Assembly (NCBI GenBank): GCA_026122225.1
Contig: JANEZZ010001410.1
Coordinates: 930,001-994,000, forward strand
DNA: 64,000 nucleotides
Source of the DNA: Heloderma charlesbogerti
Lineage: Eukaryota > Chordata > Lepidosauria > Squamata > Helodermatidae
Direction: 5' to 3'
Part shown: positions 51,860 to 62,815 of the stretch, in pieces
How positions within the stretch are numbered: position 1 is the first letter of the stretch
Layout of the letters: every line of letters begins with the position of its first letter
Notes under the pieces: model-generated
What the model saw: the letters and a program-made list of their open reading frames with translations, nothing else
Database searches by the model: none
What the model was told of the DNA's origin: nothing
Translations under genes and position numbers: made by a program

Positions 51860-52060
51860 AGTCCTGCTCTTGAAGATGTCCCCGTCAGGAAGATACAACC
51901 CTCCCATGTATTCACCTGTACAGGTGGGGGTCCAGGTAGAACATTACAGATGTTCTAATGAATAAGCATCCGCCAAGGGTGAACCACAATGTTGGACACA
52001 CACACACGGGGACACACACATACATATACATGCATGCGTTGAACATGCAAAGAGCATATG

Positions 52061-52085
52061 CTCTCTCACTCTCTCTCTCTCTCTC
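52061..52085. repeat. (CT)n microsatellite
   Basis: CTCTCTCACTCTCTCTCTCT run. Confidence 0.85.
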
Positions 52086-52358
52086 GGGACCTCTGGGAGC
52101 AGCAATAGTTCTCTGCTGCAGAGAGACTCCATTTATCCCCCTGCAGAAACGGTCAGTGAGGGATAGGCCACCCAGTGTCTACAGTGGCCAGATGTCCTCT
52201 CTTACAGAGGGCAGACCTCTCTTTGAAGCTATGTCCTGTCGGATTCTGGTTTAAAGTTAAAGCATCAGAAGGGAAAGCCATCATCAGTTCACATCTGGGC
52301 AGGCAGAGTGAACAGGCAGAGGCGCATAGGTCACCTGGTCACAGTCATCCACAGTATG

Positions 52359-52520
52359 GTGAAATGTAGTGTATTTCTTTTAAATGATCATAATTATTTC
52401 TAAATTTGAATCTATACATATAAATTAGTATATGCAAATTTCATGCAAACCTGTACCTACTTTCCTCCTTTTTGTCTTTCCCCTTTTTTGATGTTTCCTA
52501 AGTGGCCATCCCACCAGGGT
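52359..52520. repeat. Interspersed repeat R2, copy 2
   Basis: GTGTATTTCTTTTAAATGAT, TTATTTCTAAATTTGAATCT, TATGCAAATTTCATGCAAAC, TTTGTCTTTCCCCTTTTTTG ATG and TAAGTGGCCATCCCACC. Two octamer-like ATGCAAAT/ATGCAAAC sites. Confidence 0.55.
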
Positions 52521-52573
52521 CAGAGTTGGAGGGCAGGTTTTGCACTCACTGCCACAATGCCCTAAAAAGCATC

Positions 52574-52726
52574 AGAAGCTTCCTTATGCGAAGCCAAACA
52601 TGGGTCCATCTTGTTCAGTGTTTATATTGCCTGGCAGCAGCTCTCCTGCCTGGCAAAGCCAGGGATTGAACCCAGGACTTTCTGCATGCAAAGTGGGCGC
52701 TCTACCACGGAACCACAACCCTCCCC
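52574..52726 (-). mobile_element. tRNA-derived SINE family S, reverse
   Basis: Inverted tail AGAAGCTTCCTTATGCGAAG and CATGGGTCCATCTTGTTCAG, inverted B box GGGATTGAACCC, and inverted head TTTCTGCATGCAAAGTGGGC, GCTCTACCACGGAACCACAA. Diverged but complete in plan. Confidence 0.75.
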
Positions 52727-52852
52727 ACTGAAGGAAACAGCTGTGCCTTGCAGTGTTCCAGAGCAACTGAGTGGCAACCTTTCTTTTCTATGGCAAAAAA
52801 GTGAAGAGGTGTGCTTCCAGGCCTACAGGGGTGAAGGCTAAACTGCCCTGGG

Positions 52853-53258
52853 TAGGGATGTCTGTTGCTGGGAAATCTGGTTCTTCTTTGACCCAACAGA
52901 GTACTGGGTTTGCATTTGCTTTTCCCCAAACTCCAGGAACTTTTTCCTGGATCTTTTCCCCAAACTGCAGGAACTTCTTTTGTTTTGTTTGTTTGTTAGT
53001 TGCAGGTTCCACGATTGGCACATATTTCTGAGCAATTTGTGCAAATTCATCCATAATTTGCGCCAATTGCTCAGAAATTTCTGCAAATTGTGGAAACTGC
53101 AGAAAAACGTGCAAAATGCCTGGAAAATCCATGAACTGGTTCAACTCACTGCAGACTGAGTCAGGCGCCACGGCGGAAACCAGAATGAAGTCCAGGGAGC
53201 TGAACGTAGGAAAATCCATCAAATTCCACACCCAAAACAGATTTCTCCCACATCCCTA
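52853..53258. mobile_element. hAT MITE family T
   Basis: TAGGGATGTCTGTTGCTGGG at the left, TTTCTCCCACATCCCTA at the right. Flanks GCCCTGGG (52845-52852) and GCCCTATG (53259-53266) match at 6 of 8. Collinear with 24419-24824 (GGAAATCTGGTTCTTCTTTG, AGCAATTTGTGCAAATTCAT, CTCAGAAATTTCTGCAAATT). Both are about 406 bp. Confidence 0.85.
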
Positions 53259-53559
53259 GCCCTATGTAGCCCCAGACACTGAGAATGAAGCTTGCTCCTT
53301 TATCTCCATAGCCCCATCCAGGTTTCAACTTTTCAGTCATGCTAGAGTGTGACAATTGGCTCTCACTGAGGTGCCAACCTTTGTCTAGGCCCTACCGCTT
53401 TGGGCTGCAAGTGGAGGCTCACAGAATGTTCCTCTATACCAAAAAAAAAAACACCAAACCCCCAAAATCCTTGCACATACAAAACTAGCATGTGAAAAAG
53501 AAGGCTAGAGTAGCCCTTCTCCCTGAGGTGCTAGCTTTCTATGTGCAAGGAACTTTTAT

Positions 53560-53612
53560 GATATAGATATAGATATAGATATAGATATAGATATAGATAT
53601 AGATATAGATAT
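53560..53612. repeat. (GATATA)n microsatellite
   Basis: About nine perfect 6-bp units. Confidence 0.95.
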
Positions 53613-54099
53613 GCTGGTATGGAGAGCATTCAGTCATTCCCCCACCTGCAATCTGAAAGAACATAGGTTTACTATCTCATCTGCGCTTTATGAGCATGAG
53701 GCCCAATTGATCCATGCCCATCAATGTACAGACTTCGGGGCAAATATACCCATTTCCCCTTGGGAGGTTATAGGATCAGCAACTGTTTCGGACATTTTGC
53801 CAAGCATGCCCTTGGTAAACAAAAAAATGAAGTGCCAAGCTTGTGCATGACTGTACCACTTCAGGTGGAATCCTGCTCCATGGGGAGGGGGGAACTCTAC
53901 ACACAGAAAAGTAGCACATCAGAGAGAAGGCTAGGATAGAATCCATCTCCCTGGCAAGTGAGGCGATGCTGAACTGGTGCCTGGAATCGATAATGGGCTG
54001 GGTGAGGACCAGGGCACTGAAGTTTGATCCCACTGAGGTGATCATCTTGTGGCTGGGTGGTTCATCTGTTTGAGGATGCTCAGCCTCTTTCAGGTTGCA
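53613..54099. other. No gene or recognised repeat
   Basis: Unassigned 0.5 kb (also 53267-53559). Confidence 0.4.
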
Positions 54100-54315
54100 C
54101 AGTGGAGGCTGGCGGCTCCAATGTCAGTGGAGCGGTGAATTCGCTCTGGGTTTCAGTCAGAACCAGTCAGAACTGTAAAGGAGCTGTCCAAAATAACCCT
54201 ATTCCCAAAATGGCTTCAGCACCTTGGATAGCTCCTTTAGAGTTCTGACTGGTTCTGACTGAAACCTGAAGCAGATTCACCATCCCACTGATGTCAGAGC
54301 CACCAGCCTCCACTG
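54100..54315. mobile_element. Foldback hAT MITE family F
   Basis: CAGTGGAGGCTGGCGGCTCC at the left, GAGCCACCAGCCTCCACTG at the right. The stem pairs over almost the full length. Target duplication unclear (AGGTTGCA against GGGTTCAA). Confidence 0.85.
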
Positions 54316-54508
54316 GGGTTCAACTCCCCTGGAACAATCCAATGCATGGGGTATCCCTAGATCCAGTCACTGAAAGCCCAGGTGTACCCTGGACACCTTT
54401 CTTGGTACCTTCCAAGGTGCCCTATCCCTCCCACTTAAAAAACAAAGAACTAACACATTGAGAACTGTGGTTTCAAAGGAATTTTTAGTCGGCTGGGACT
54501 CAGACCTG

Positions 54509-54815
54509 ACCTCTGCCTTGTACTTAGTCTTTTGAGCAGGCTACTTGTCATTTGCCACACATCCTATGGCAGCCATTTTGTGGTGGTACCCAGGTCCATT
54601 TCTCAAATTGCCAAAGGTACCCACGGCCTAAGGAGGTTGCCCATACCTGCCCAGGTACCTCTGATTTGTACCTCTGCCTTGTACTTAGTCTTTTGAGCAG
54701 GTTACTTGTTATTTGCCGCCCCTGGGAGCCATTTTGTGGTGGTGCCCAGGACCATTTCGCAGATCACCAAATGTGGCCACAGCTTAACAAGGTTGCCTGC
54801 ACTTGCCAAAGTGTA
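54509..54815. repeat. Tandem pair of a 161-bp unit (repeat R3)
   Basis: Two direct units start at 54509 and 54670 with ACCTCTGCCTTGTACTTAGT, CTTTTGAGCAGG, then GCCATTTTGTGGTGGT, CCATTTC and CCAAAKGT. A third, single copy lies at 59174-59311. Confidence 0.85.
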
Positions 54816-54944
54816 CGGTGACATGGAGCACCTTCCACCAACTTAGGCTGAAGCAGCAACTCTGGCTTCTCCCAGACAGAAATAGTCTGCTCAGTGGTTA
54901 CCCTTGATCCGCTAGGTTCCCAGTAAGACTACAGTCATGCCTTG

Positions 54945-55350
54945 TACATGGGGCTACCCTTGAAGATGCTTGGAAATGGCAGTCAGTCCCGAATGCAGCT
55001 GCCAGAATTCTAATGGGAACTAGACTTTGGGAACATACCTCACCAGATGTGGGCTGGTGGCAACTGCAGGTGGTGACTTTCACTGGTGGCTCTCCATTTG
55101 GTGAACTCCCTCCCAAAGGAAGCCTGCCCGGCATGCTAGGCTGCTGTCTTTAAGGCTCATGGCGTGGATCTCTTCTTATTCTCCCAGACTTCTGAAAGCA
55201 GTTTAAACGAGAAACATTTTAATTTATGGATTTGGTTTTCTGCTGCTTGTAACAATGGCCATCTTCTTTCTTTGGACTGGCTGTTTATGGTGTTTGGATA
55301 TTGTACACCACCCAAGAATCTTAGGGTGAAAAGCCATCTATAAACCAACC
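54945..55350 (+). mobile_element. L2-like LINE C-terminal and 3' remnant
   Basis: GAATGCAGCTGCCAGAATTC (QNAAARIL-like), TGGGAACATACCTCACC, later TATTGTACACCACCCAAGAA and TCTTAGGGTGAAAAGCCATC, TATAAACCAACCAACCAAC. Heavily decayed. Confidence 0.5.
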
Positions 55351-55405
55351 AACCAACATGCATTCAAAAAGCACAGATATCCAAGCCAGTCAGCTGTAGC
55401 TGGAA

Positions 55406-55592
55406 TAGAAATGTGAAAGTGTTGTGGGGAAATGCAAAAAAAATGGGGCAGGGAGACATGGGTGTGTTTTTTTCAAATTTTCCAAAAATCCCTTGGAAAA
55501 TGAAAACAACACAGTTTTGTTTTCACAAAACCAATTTCACTTTCTTCCCCCACTTTTCCCCCACTGTTTTTTTCAAGGACTTCACATCTCTA
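55406..55592. mobile_element. Short hAT MITE family T
   Basis: TAGAAATGTGAAAGTGTTGT at the left, GACTTCACATCTCTA at the right. Flanks AGCTGGAA (55398-55405) and GGCTGGAA (55593-55600) match at 7 of 8. The inside has complementary AAAATTTGAAAAA-like and TTTCAC/GTGAAA arms. Confidence 0.75.
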
Positions 55593-55977
55593 GGCTGGAA
55601 CATGATTTGACTGGAGAAGACAGAGTGTAAATGGCATATTTGGGAGGGGTGAGCAGTGCCACAGCTGAGCACTGTTGAGCAGCTTCCCAGGGCCCCAAGT
55701 GACCCATGTCGCACTTGTGGTCACAAGTGTGCCCACAAGCAGGGAGGGATTTGAACATGGCAATAGGAGGGGGGAAGCTTAAATCCCCCCTCCCAAATCC
55801 CACTGCTCCCGAATTGGGACTGCATGCGCTTGCCCAGAGGTAAGTCAATCCACACACATAGCTGTGCTAACTCTGCTCACCAGGGGATAAAGCCCGTCGT
55901 TGTCAAGTGAAGCACCGAGGGCACCGTGAGAAGCAACTGGGTTTTCCGCCACTCTTGCCAGGCATCTCTGTAGCCCT
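55593..55977. other. No gene or recognised repeat
   Basis: Unassigned 0.4 kb. Confidence 0.4.
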
Positions 55978-56174
55978 TTCGAACAAACCATGCAGTGCCC
56001 ATGCTGTTGGATGTGCATGTCATGGCAAGCCACTCTGAAAACAAGCCGCTCCGAACAACCCAACAACAAGCCGTGGGTTCTCGGGGTGGCTTGTGCATGG
56101 ATAACAACCCACGCTTAAGCCTGACGAGCCACTCTGAAATAAACCGTGGGCTGTCGTGTTGTGCGAACCAGCCC
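55978..56174. mobile_element. Foldback family H, partial copy
   Basis: GAACAACCCAACAACAAGCC, GTGGGTTCTCGGGGTGGCTT, and right end TGTCGTGTTGTGCGAACCAG CCC match the interior and right end of 40959-41868. Confidence 0.55.
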
Positions 56175-57114
56175 TCTGCCATGCATGTTCCCACATACCC
56201 CTGTCAGAATGGTCATTTTGCAATTTTATGGGAAGCCACCTTGGCAGCCAGTCTTCGCTGCAAATCAGAGTATAAATCTAAGTAGTTCATCCACCTTCAT
56301 GCTTTTCTTCCCAAGAAGTGTGGGAACTGGAATTTGGTGAGGGTGCTACTAGACCTGATATATTTTTGCCCAGTGTTGAGGTTCATCCCCTAAACCAGAC
56401 ATGATTCCTACCCCAAAAAACATGGACGAGGCGTCTCAGTGGCAGAGGCAATGGCACCAGAACTGTGGTGTCCAAAGGAAGTGTTCTGCCTAGGAGTGGA
56501 GAAACGCAGCCGGAACTCTTGCTCCAGCCGTGGTACCGCTAATTTAAAACTCTGGAGAGGAAGGATGCCAGGGGAGGGGTGTGTGCAAGCCCTTCACTAC
56601 CCTCACAAGCAGAGACATTTAAAACGTTTGTTTTTTAAAGAAGCCAACACCTCCACAGTACACAACGGGCATCCTACACCAGCCTAAAATCCTGCATTTA
56701 AAATGGGGCTTTCTGCTTCTGTTTTAATGCAGGATCACGACGACTCCCTTTTTAACGTGCTTCCTCCCCCCCAGATCTCGCACCTCTTCTTGCCACTTTT
56801 CCTCTTTTCATGGAGGAAAGTGAAGCAGAATAGATTATCTGTGATCTATTTAAAAATGGAACAAGGGGCATTTAGTGCAGGAGACGCCTTGAATGATCAC
56901 GGTGTCATGTAAACAGCCCGCAAACTTCCGTGAAGGAGCAATCTCAATCGCAGGATAAAAACTCCGTGTGAAGGAGCCCAATTTTTCCGATAGGTGATTT
57001 CTTAGAACGGGGGAAAGGGTGACCTGGCTAAACCCCAGCTCCATCCTGTCCCCCAAAATTCAAAATGACTATCCCAGTTAGCTACCCGTGAATGGGGTTA
57101 GCAAGTTGGGGGGT
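56175..57114. other. No gene or recognised repeat
   Basis: 0.94 kb unassigned. Small frames show no known domain. Confidence 0.4.
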
Positions 57115-57127
57115 TGTCTTTTTATAT

Positions 57128-57162
<35 letters not shown>

Positions 57163-57720
57163 TTTCACAGTTACACTGCCCAATAGCCGAAGCTCTCTGG
57201 GAAGTTCACAACAATTAAAACCATAAAATACAAGGCAATAAAATGTAGACAATAAAGTACAATATAAAATTTTAAAACTACAATATAAAAATAAAAATGC
57301 TCAACAGAAGCTAGCAGCCGTGCAAAAATTTAAAATACAATAACAGATATAAAACAAACTGAAAAACTAAAATGCCTGGGAGAATAAAAAGGTCTTCACC
57401 CAGCACCAAAACGAGCACAATGTATGTACCAGGCAAATCTCTCTGGGAAGCTCATTTCACAGCCGGGGTGCCACAGCAGAAAAGGCTCTCTTCTTGGTAG
57501 CCACCCACCACACTTCCTTTGGCAGGGGCTCCCAGAAAAGGACTGCTGAAGGTGATCTTAGGGTCCAGGCAGGTGTATATGGGAAGAGACAATCCTTCAG
57601 GTATCCTGGCCCCAAGCCTTTTAGGGCTTTGAATGTTAGTAGCAGCACTTTGAATCGGGCCCAGAAATGGACTGGCAGCCAGTGCAGATGAAAAGGTCTA
57701 CATCCCCCTCAGAAAACTGC
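57115..57720 (-). mobile_element. L2-like LINE, uninterrupted reverse copy
   Basis: (TTTA)n at 57127-57166, then ACACTGCCCAATAGCCGAAG, CTCTCTGGGAAGTTCACAAC, AAATGCCTGGGAGAATAAAA, GGGGTGCCACAGCAGAAAAG, and GGACTGGCAGCCAGTGCAGA. In reverse 57457-57648 encodes LLLTFKALKGLGPGYLKDCL and KKRAFSAVAPRL, L2 C-terminal motifs. Serves as the template for the interrupted copies at 38990 and 49080. Confidence 0.8.
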
Positions 57721-59139
57721 AGCCCCCAGGAATCTCAAGGGAGAACAACTGACAATTGAAAAGAATTTTAAGTCTGCGGCACATGTCAGTACACCCTCAC
57801 TAGACTGTTGTGTCATTGACAAATAGCAGAACACTTTCATATTTGAGTTTCCTGCCCTCCCTGGGGTTTATCTTTTTTCTTCTGCTGTGGCTTCTTTCTG
57901 TCTTTCTGTCTTTCTCCCCCCCCCCTTATTGGGCTGGTGCAAAGAGCTGTAATTATGTATTTAAATATTTAGCTGTTCATCAGCTTTGCAAATTAAAGCC
58001 ATCAATTCAGAAAAACCTTCACCCCTGGCAGTTTCTTCGGTAATTCCTAATAATATATATATTTTTTAAAAACAAACACCACACTGCTTGTCAAGTCCTG
58101 GATCTTGTTCTCAGTCAGACTGGAATGGGCCTGTTTCCTTTGTGCAATTTGGGGTGGGGGTGGGAGTAAGAGGGGGTGGATTTTGAGAGCTGCATAAGGA
58201 TAAACCTCATTAGAGATTCTGCCTGCTTCCCTGTTAATTATACAGCTTTCTCCTTAATAAAACATAGTGTACGCTCCTGTCAAGAAGCTCAGCTGAGCAT
58301 GGCCCTGACAGGAATGGCAGAGAGATGGCAGTTCTCTTAGTAAAGTTGGATTGTGCCTGCCATATGGGCCTGGCAACTACACACCTGAGTGCTCTGAGAG
58401 GAATGTGGCAAGATCACAGTTCTCCATCTACTGAACTGAATGAAATTCTCACACATCAGCACTGGCCAAATTCAGTAGGTACAACTATTTCTAGTATGAA
58501 GAGGCCCCTGTCATACCTACCTGCCATGAAGCTGTTAAAGATGAGGAGGTGTCCCCCCACCCCCACTGGCAGCCTTGATTCAGCACCACAAAGATGGCTG
58601 AATACACAGCGATTCGAACCCAGATTTTCAAAGCCCTCTGCCTGGATGGATGAATCTGTCCATTTTGCTTCCACCCACATGCATTTTTTTTTTAATCAAG
58701 TTCTTTCTGTCCCATGTACGGAGAAATATGTAGATGTCGCTAAGTTCAGAAAATGAGCCAAATGAAATTCTCACCCCTCCCAATGAGTAAGATCACCATC
58801 TTCAAAAATCTGAATGGCTGTCAGATAGATGATGGACTGAATTAATTCTCTGTCGCTCCACAGGGTAGGACCTGAACCAACGGGTTCAAATTACAAGAAA
58901 AATGATTTTGACTACACATTAGGAAGAGCAACTTCCTGGCAGTGCATGCTGTCGGACAGTGCAGCACTTTTCCAACTGCTGCGGAAAGTGGCGGCCGTTT
59001 CTTTGTTAGAGGTTTGGCAGCAGAGGCTGGAAGACCACCTCTCAGGAATGCTCTGGTAGTGAATTTCTTGCATCAGGGGTGTTGGATGAGATAAGGGGCA
59101 GGCAACACGGTGCACACCCAGCCAGCCATTTCTGGTTCA
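57721..59139. other. Unassigned; candidate non-coding conserved DNA at 57925-58320
   Basis: No repeat recognised over 1.4 kb, unusual for this window. Two AT-rich parts (57935-58060 and 58190-58320) contain GCTGTAATTATG, GCAAATTAAAGCC and GTTAATTATACAGC, homeodomain-type cores. This is inference only. Confidence 0.35.
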
Positions 59140-59173
59140 AAGGAGATGTTTAGTGTGCTGGGGCTCAGACCCA

Positions 59174-59311
59174 ACCTCTGCCTTGTACACAGTCTTCTGA
59201 GCACGTTACTTGTCCCAAGGCAGCCATTTTGTGGTAGTTCCCAGAACCATTTCTCAAAGGGCCAAATGTGCCCTTGGCCAACATGGGTGCCTGCTCCTGA
59301 ACTAGGTTATC
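59174..59311. repeat. Repeat R3, dispersed single copy
   Basis: ACCTCTGCCTTGTACACAGT, CTTCTGAGCACGTTACTTGT, GCAGCCATTTTGTGGTAGTT, CCATTTCTCAAAGGGCCAAA; same order as the tandem units at 54509-54815. Confidence 0.8.
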
Positions 59312-59360
59312 TTTGAGCTCACTTCCAACTTGATTTTAATTGTAAGCTCTTTATGTGCGG

Positions 59361-59364
<4 letters not shown>

Positions 59365-59398
<34 letters not shown>
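59365..59398. repeat. (CT)n microsatellite
   Basis: About 16 CT units; a complementary AGAGAGACAGAGAGA patch follows at 59413. Confidence 0.95.
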
Positions 59399-59401
<3 letters not shown>

Positions 59402-60693
59402 GCGCTTTCTCAGAGAGACAGAGAGATCTTCTCATAAGAAGTTTACAATCAAACTTTTAACTCTGGGGGAGAGACCAGACCTGACTAGATGAAGATGTCA
59501 AAGAGGATGAGCCAAAATCTGCCCATAAGAAGTAGTTTCTAAGGAACGATCTGAAAGAAGAGAGAGAGTTGACACCACGTAAGATTATCTGGAAGGCATA
59601 AGGAATGACAAGAGGAAAAGGTGGAGTCATTTAAGAAATTAGGAGTCCTTGAGGAGAAAGCTATCCCAGGAGATGGCAAGTTCCCAACATTACTTGTGAA
59701 GTGTCAGAGCACTCAAATAAATAATGATTACTGCATCTAAAATTCATCCCCCAGGGGCTTCGTCACCTTCCAGAAACAGTTTCCAATTAAGAAATACAGC
59801 CAAAGAGTAGTTGAGGGTGCCTCTGAGCATGTGCAGATGTCTTCTATGCTTTGCGGGTATGCCAAGACTCCACATGCTTAGACTGGTGTGAGAGGAAGAG
59901 AGCTGTCACGATTGCTACTAGAGATGACCACACTCTCAGAAATTGCCAAAGTTTTTCTAGAACCGATCTGTTAGATTGTATGGGAGAGGAATGCTGCAGG
60001 TGCAAAAACTGGATGGGAGAAAGGAGCCTACTCCTACAAATGATCAGGGGGGTGGATTCCCCCTCCCACCCTTGAAATTTGCCTCTGCACCTCTTGAGTC
60101 CAGCGCTACTCAATGTAATAAAACACTGGGGCTCGAATCAAGAGGTGGCAAGCCAAAATCTGAGGGTGGGAGAGAGAAGCCAGTGTGCCTCACATCCTCC
60201 ACTGGGGCTCTGGTTTCTCTCCCCAACCCTCCATGTTTGCCCCTTTGCCTCTTGAAAGTGACAGAGCAGCGTCTTTCCAGTCTGTTGACTAAATTAAGCC
60301 AAATTAAGAGGCTTGCAGAGGTCTTGATAGCCAAAGATCCAGCATGCTGACAGCAATTTGAACTAGTTCCTTAGCTGCCAAAGCCCACTTGACCCCTGGC
60401 TGACAAAAGAATTGCTCAGCCAGGAGATCTCGCTCGCTCGCTCGCTCGCTCTCTTCCTCTCCTGGCTGTACAAAACACGTTAGTCAACCATGGAAGTGGG
60501 TTTCTCTGGCTTGGATTTTTAATCCTAGCCAGAGAAGAATTCTGGAGTTCATAAAGCTCACCTGTCCTCGCACTTTTCCAATGCCCTGAAGTTATTTTCT
60601 GAGCCTGGCTCTGGAAAGCTTTGCCAATTTGCTACCTAGCATGAGAATGGCCTGCATGGAGAGGGGCTTCTCCATGGCAACTGTGTAAGGCAG
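59399..60693. other. No gene; (CTCG)n at 60430-60453
   Basis: 1.3 kb unassigned; the only simple sequence is a CTCGCTCGCTCG run near 60430. Confidence 0.45.
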
Positions 60694-60787
60694 ACGTCTC
60701 CAACTTGGCAGCCCCAGGTGTTTTGGATTGCAACTCCCAAAATGCCCAGCCAACATGTCTGCAGGGTGCCAGGTTGGAGAAGGCTGA
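60694..60787. mobile_element. Palindromic MITE family P, short copy
   Basis: GTCTCCAACTTGGCAGCCCC, AGGTGTTTTGGATTGCAACT, CCC at the left; GCAGGGTGCCAGGTTGGAGA AGGCTG at the right. Confidence 0.65.
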
Positions 60788-61079
60788 TGTAAGGTTTAAA
60801 TTGGCCCTGTGAAAAGAGGATATATGAACCAGACAAGCTGGTGGTGAAATAGTGTAAGAGTGGAGAGCTTTGTAACCGCAGTATCCCATCTAGTTATCAT
60901 TTAAAATGTACACATTTGTCAAAATATCCCAGTGTATTTATACCTAAAATGGATATTGACTTAAATCCAAGACAGAACAGATGCAATACTATTAAATAGT
61001 ATTATAATAGTGCCATGCACTATTAAAATTCGCAGTAACGTTTGCTGAAATAAATGTCCTTGTGAGAAAAAAAAATCCA

Positions 61080-61245
61080 GTGATTGGGAACCTGGTTTGC
61101 ATGCAGAAGATTCCAACACTGATCCACAAGTAGGACAGGAAAAAACGCCTGTCTGAAACCCTAGAAAGGTGTTGTCAGGCAGTGTAGGCAATATTGACTT
61201 AGATGGACCAATGGTCTGAGTCAGTATAAGGCAGCTTCCTATCCC
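61080..61245 (+). mobile_element. tRNA-derived SINE family S, head-truncated
   Basis: GGTTTGCATGCAGAAGATTC, GACAGGAAAAAACGCCTGTC, TGAAACCCTAGAAAGGTGTT, TTAGATGGACCAATGGTCTG, AGTCAGTATAAGGCAGCTTC. Confidence 0.75.
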
Positions 61246-61943
61246 TTTGCATTTGCGGCCAACCAACCTATATTTGGGGTAGAGAAATCACTTTAAAAAA
61301 AACCCTTCACCTCGTGGTTTCTCCAAGCTAGATTCCTTTGTTTTTGGAACCGGTGAACTGGCTGGGCCTTTCTTCCAATGTAACCGACCTAATTGAATAT
61401 TGGATTTCCTCCCTCTAAAGAATTCCTTTTAAAGTTCAAGGTTTTCCGCATGGCTGAGTCAGCACAAAATGCAGAAAGGCACCAGCAGGTATTAACTGGG
61501 GGGGGTTCCCCCGCCCCTCTGGCAGACTCTCAAGATTGCCGCTTTAAGCCAAGTGTCAACGAGGAAGCAAAAGAGAGACACTTTTGAACAATGCCAGGCT
61601 TAAGGTGTGTTCTGCCATGTGGCGGGGGAGATAGCAGCGTTTTGAGTCCATGTCAGCACTAAATATCCCTCCCTCCTTTCTTATAGTAACAAGCGGACAC
61701 TGAGCTGCACATCAAGAAGGAGAAACATGAAAGCTGACCCAGGGATTGGGGGCAGGGAGGGCAAGGACCCCAAGCTCTAATCCTCCTTTGGCTTAAAATG
61801 GGAGGACGGGGGCTGTAATGTGAGTCTGGTGGGGAGGGAAGACCTATGGGTAATCTTGGGGAAAAACAGTATGTAATCACACAGGTGCGTGGGGGGTCCT
61901 CGAAACCCACAGTGTCAAGAGATGATGCATGGAAAATCCTAAA
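61246..61943. other. No gene or recognised repeat
   Basis: Unassigned 0.7 kb. Confidence 0.4.
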
Positions 61944-62640
61944 CCAGCATATGTTGCACCTAGGAATGTCAGAGGAATCTGACCAGGGAGTAAAGTTCAG
62001 TGAGCTTTCAGCAGCTCCCCCCAACCCCGGAGTCTAGCTCACTTACCCAGCTCCATCTGTATCAAGTCAGGCCAGCTCATGGATTGGGGGGGGGGCCCTT
62101 AAAATCACAATTTATGCAAATTTCAGCTGCAATTTTCATAAGTTGTGCAAATGGCAGCCCTGATGTGCTTAATTTGCGCAAATTGCAATTTGTGTGGATG
62201 GTGATTTTAAGGGGGGATGAGAATGTTCCCAGATTTGGGGCGGGGGGAAGCCTGCAGCTTGGCTCACAAATTTTAGGAAATTTTAGGCAAGCCCTAAAAG
62301 GGCAGTGTTTCCCTGTGATGGCCATCCCTAGTTGAACCTCTTTCAGCCCAAGGGCAAAATTCACTTTCAGAGAAGCTTGTGGGGGAGGGAATTCCAGTGC
62401 TGGACGGGGTTAGAGACTAAGCAGATAGGGCCTAAATGCCCCCAAATACCAGTGTATTTTAGCTGAAAGCCGACAGCTTAAACTTCGGAGAGGCTCTTCA
62501 ACCTTTTAGCATGCAGAAAAACTGCACAAAAGCTGGGAAACCAGCAAAGGATGGGGGGGGGGAGGGGATGCAAACCCAGAGAACCCTGGTGGGCCAGATT
62601 TTGCCCACAAGCTTGATGTTCTGGAGCCCTGTCCTGAACC
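61944..62640. mobile_element. hAT-like family G, interrupted near its left end
   Basis: The interior resumes at 62331 with GTTGAACCTCTTTCAGCCCA, TTTCAGAGAAGCTTGTGGGG, AATACCAGTGTATTTTAGCT, GAGAGGCTCTTCAACCTTTT, AAAGCTGGGAAACCAGCAAA and GGGCCAGATTTTGCCC. The first ~17 bases (CAGCATATGTTGCACC) lie before the insertion at 61961. Confidence 0.65.
61961..62330. mobile_element. hAT MITE family T inside a family G terminus
   Basis: TAGGAATGTCAGAGGAATCT at the left, GATGGCCATCCCTA at the right. Flanks GTTGCACC (61953-61960) and GTTGAACC (62331-62338) match at 7 of 8. The core has an inverted repeat GCCCTTAAAATCACAATTTA / GGTGATTTTAAGGGG. Confidence 0.82.
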
Positions 62641-62815
62641 TCTCCACTCATACATTTCTCTTTCAAAGTTTCTAGTCCTGACTGTTGTGGGTACGTTTGG
62701 TGGAAACATACTGGAAGGTCTCTTTGGGGCACCCCAGTCCTTCAGAGAGAAGCTGGGCCATTGGGTCCCCGCTCCCCCATGGCTTTTGACATTCAACACT
62801 TGGACTAGTGGCACC

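Noticed and set aside
59917..59970. T-family hAT start (TAGAGATGACC)
   Set aside because: No CATCCCTA-like partner with a matching flank could be found.
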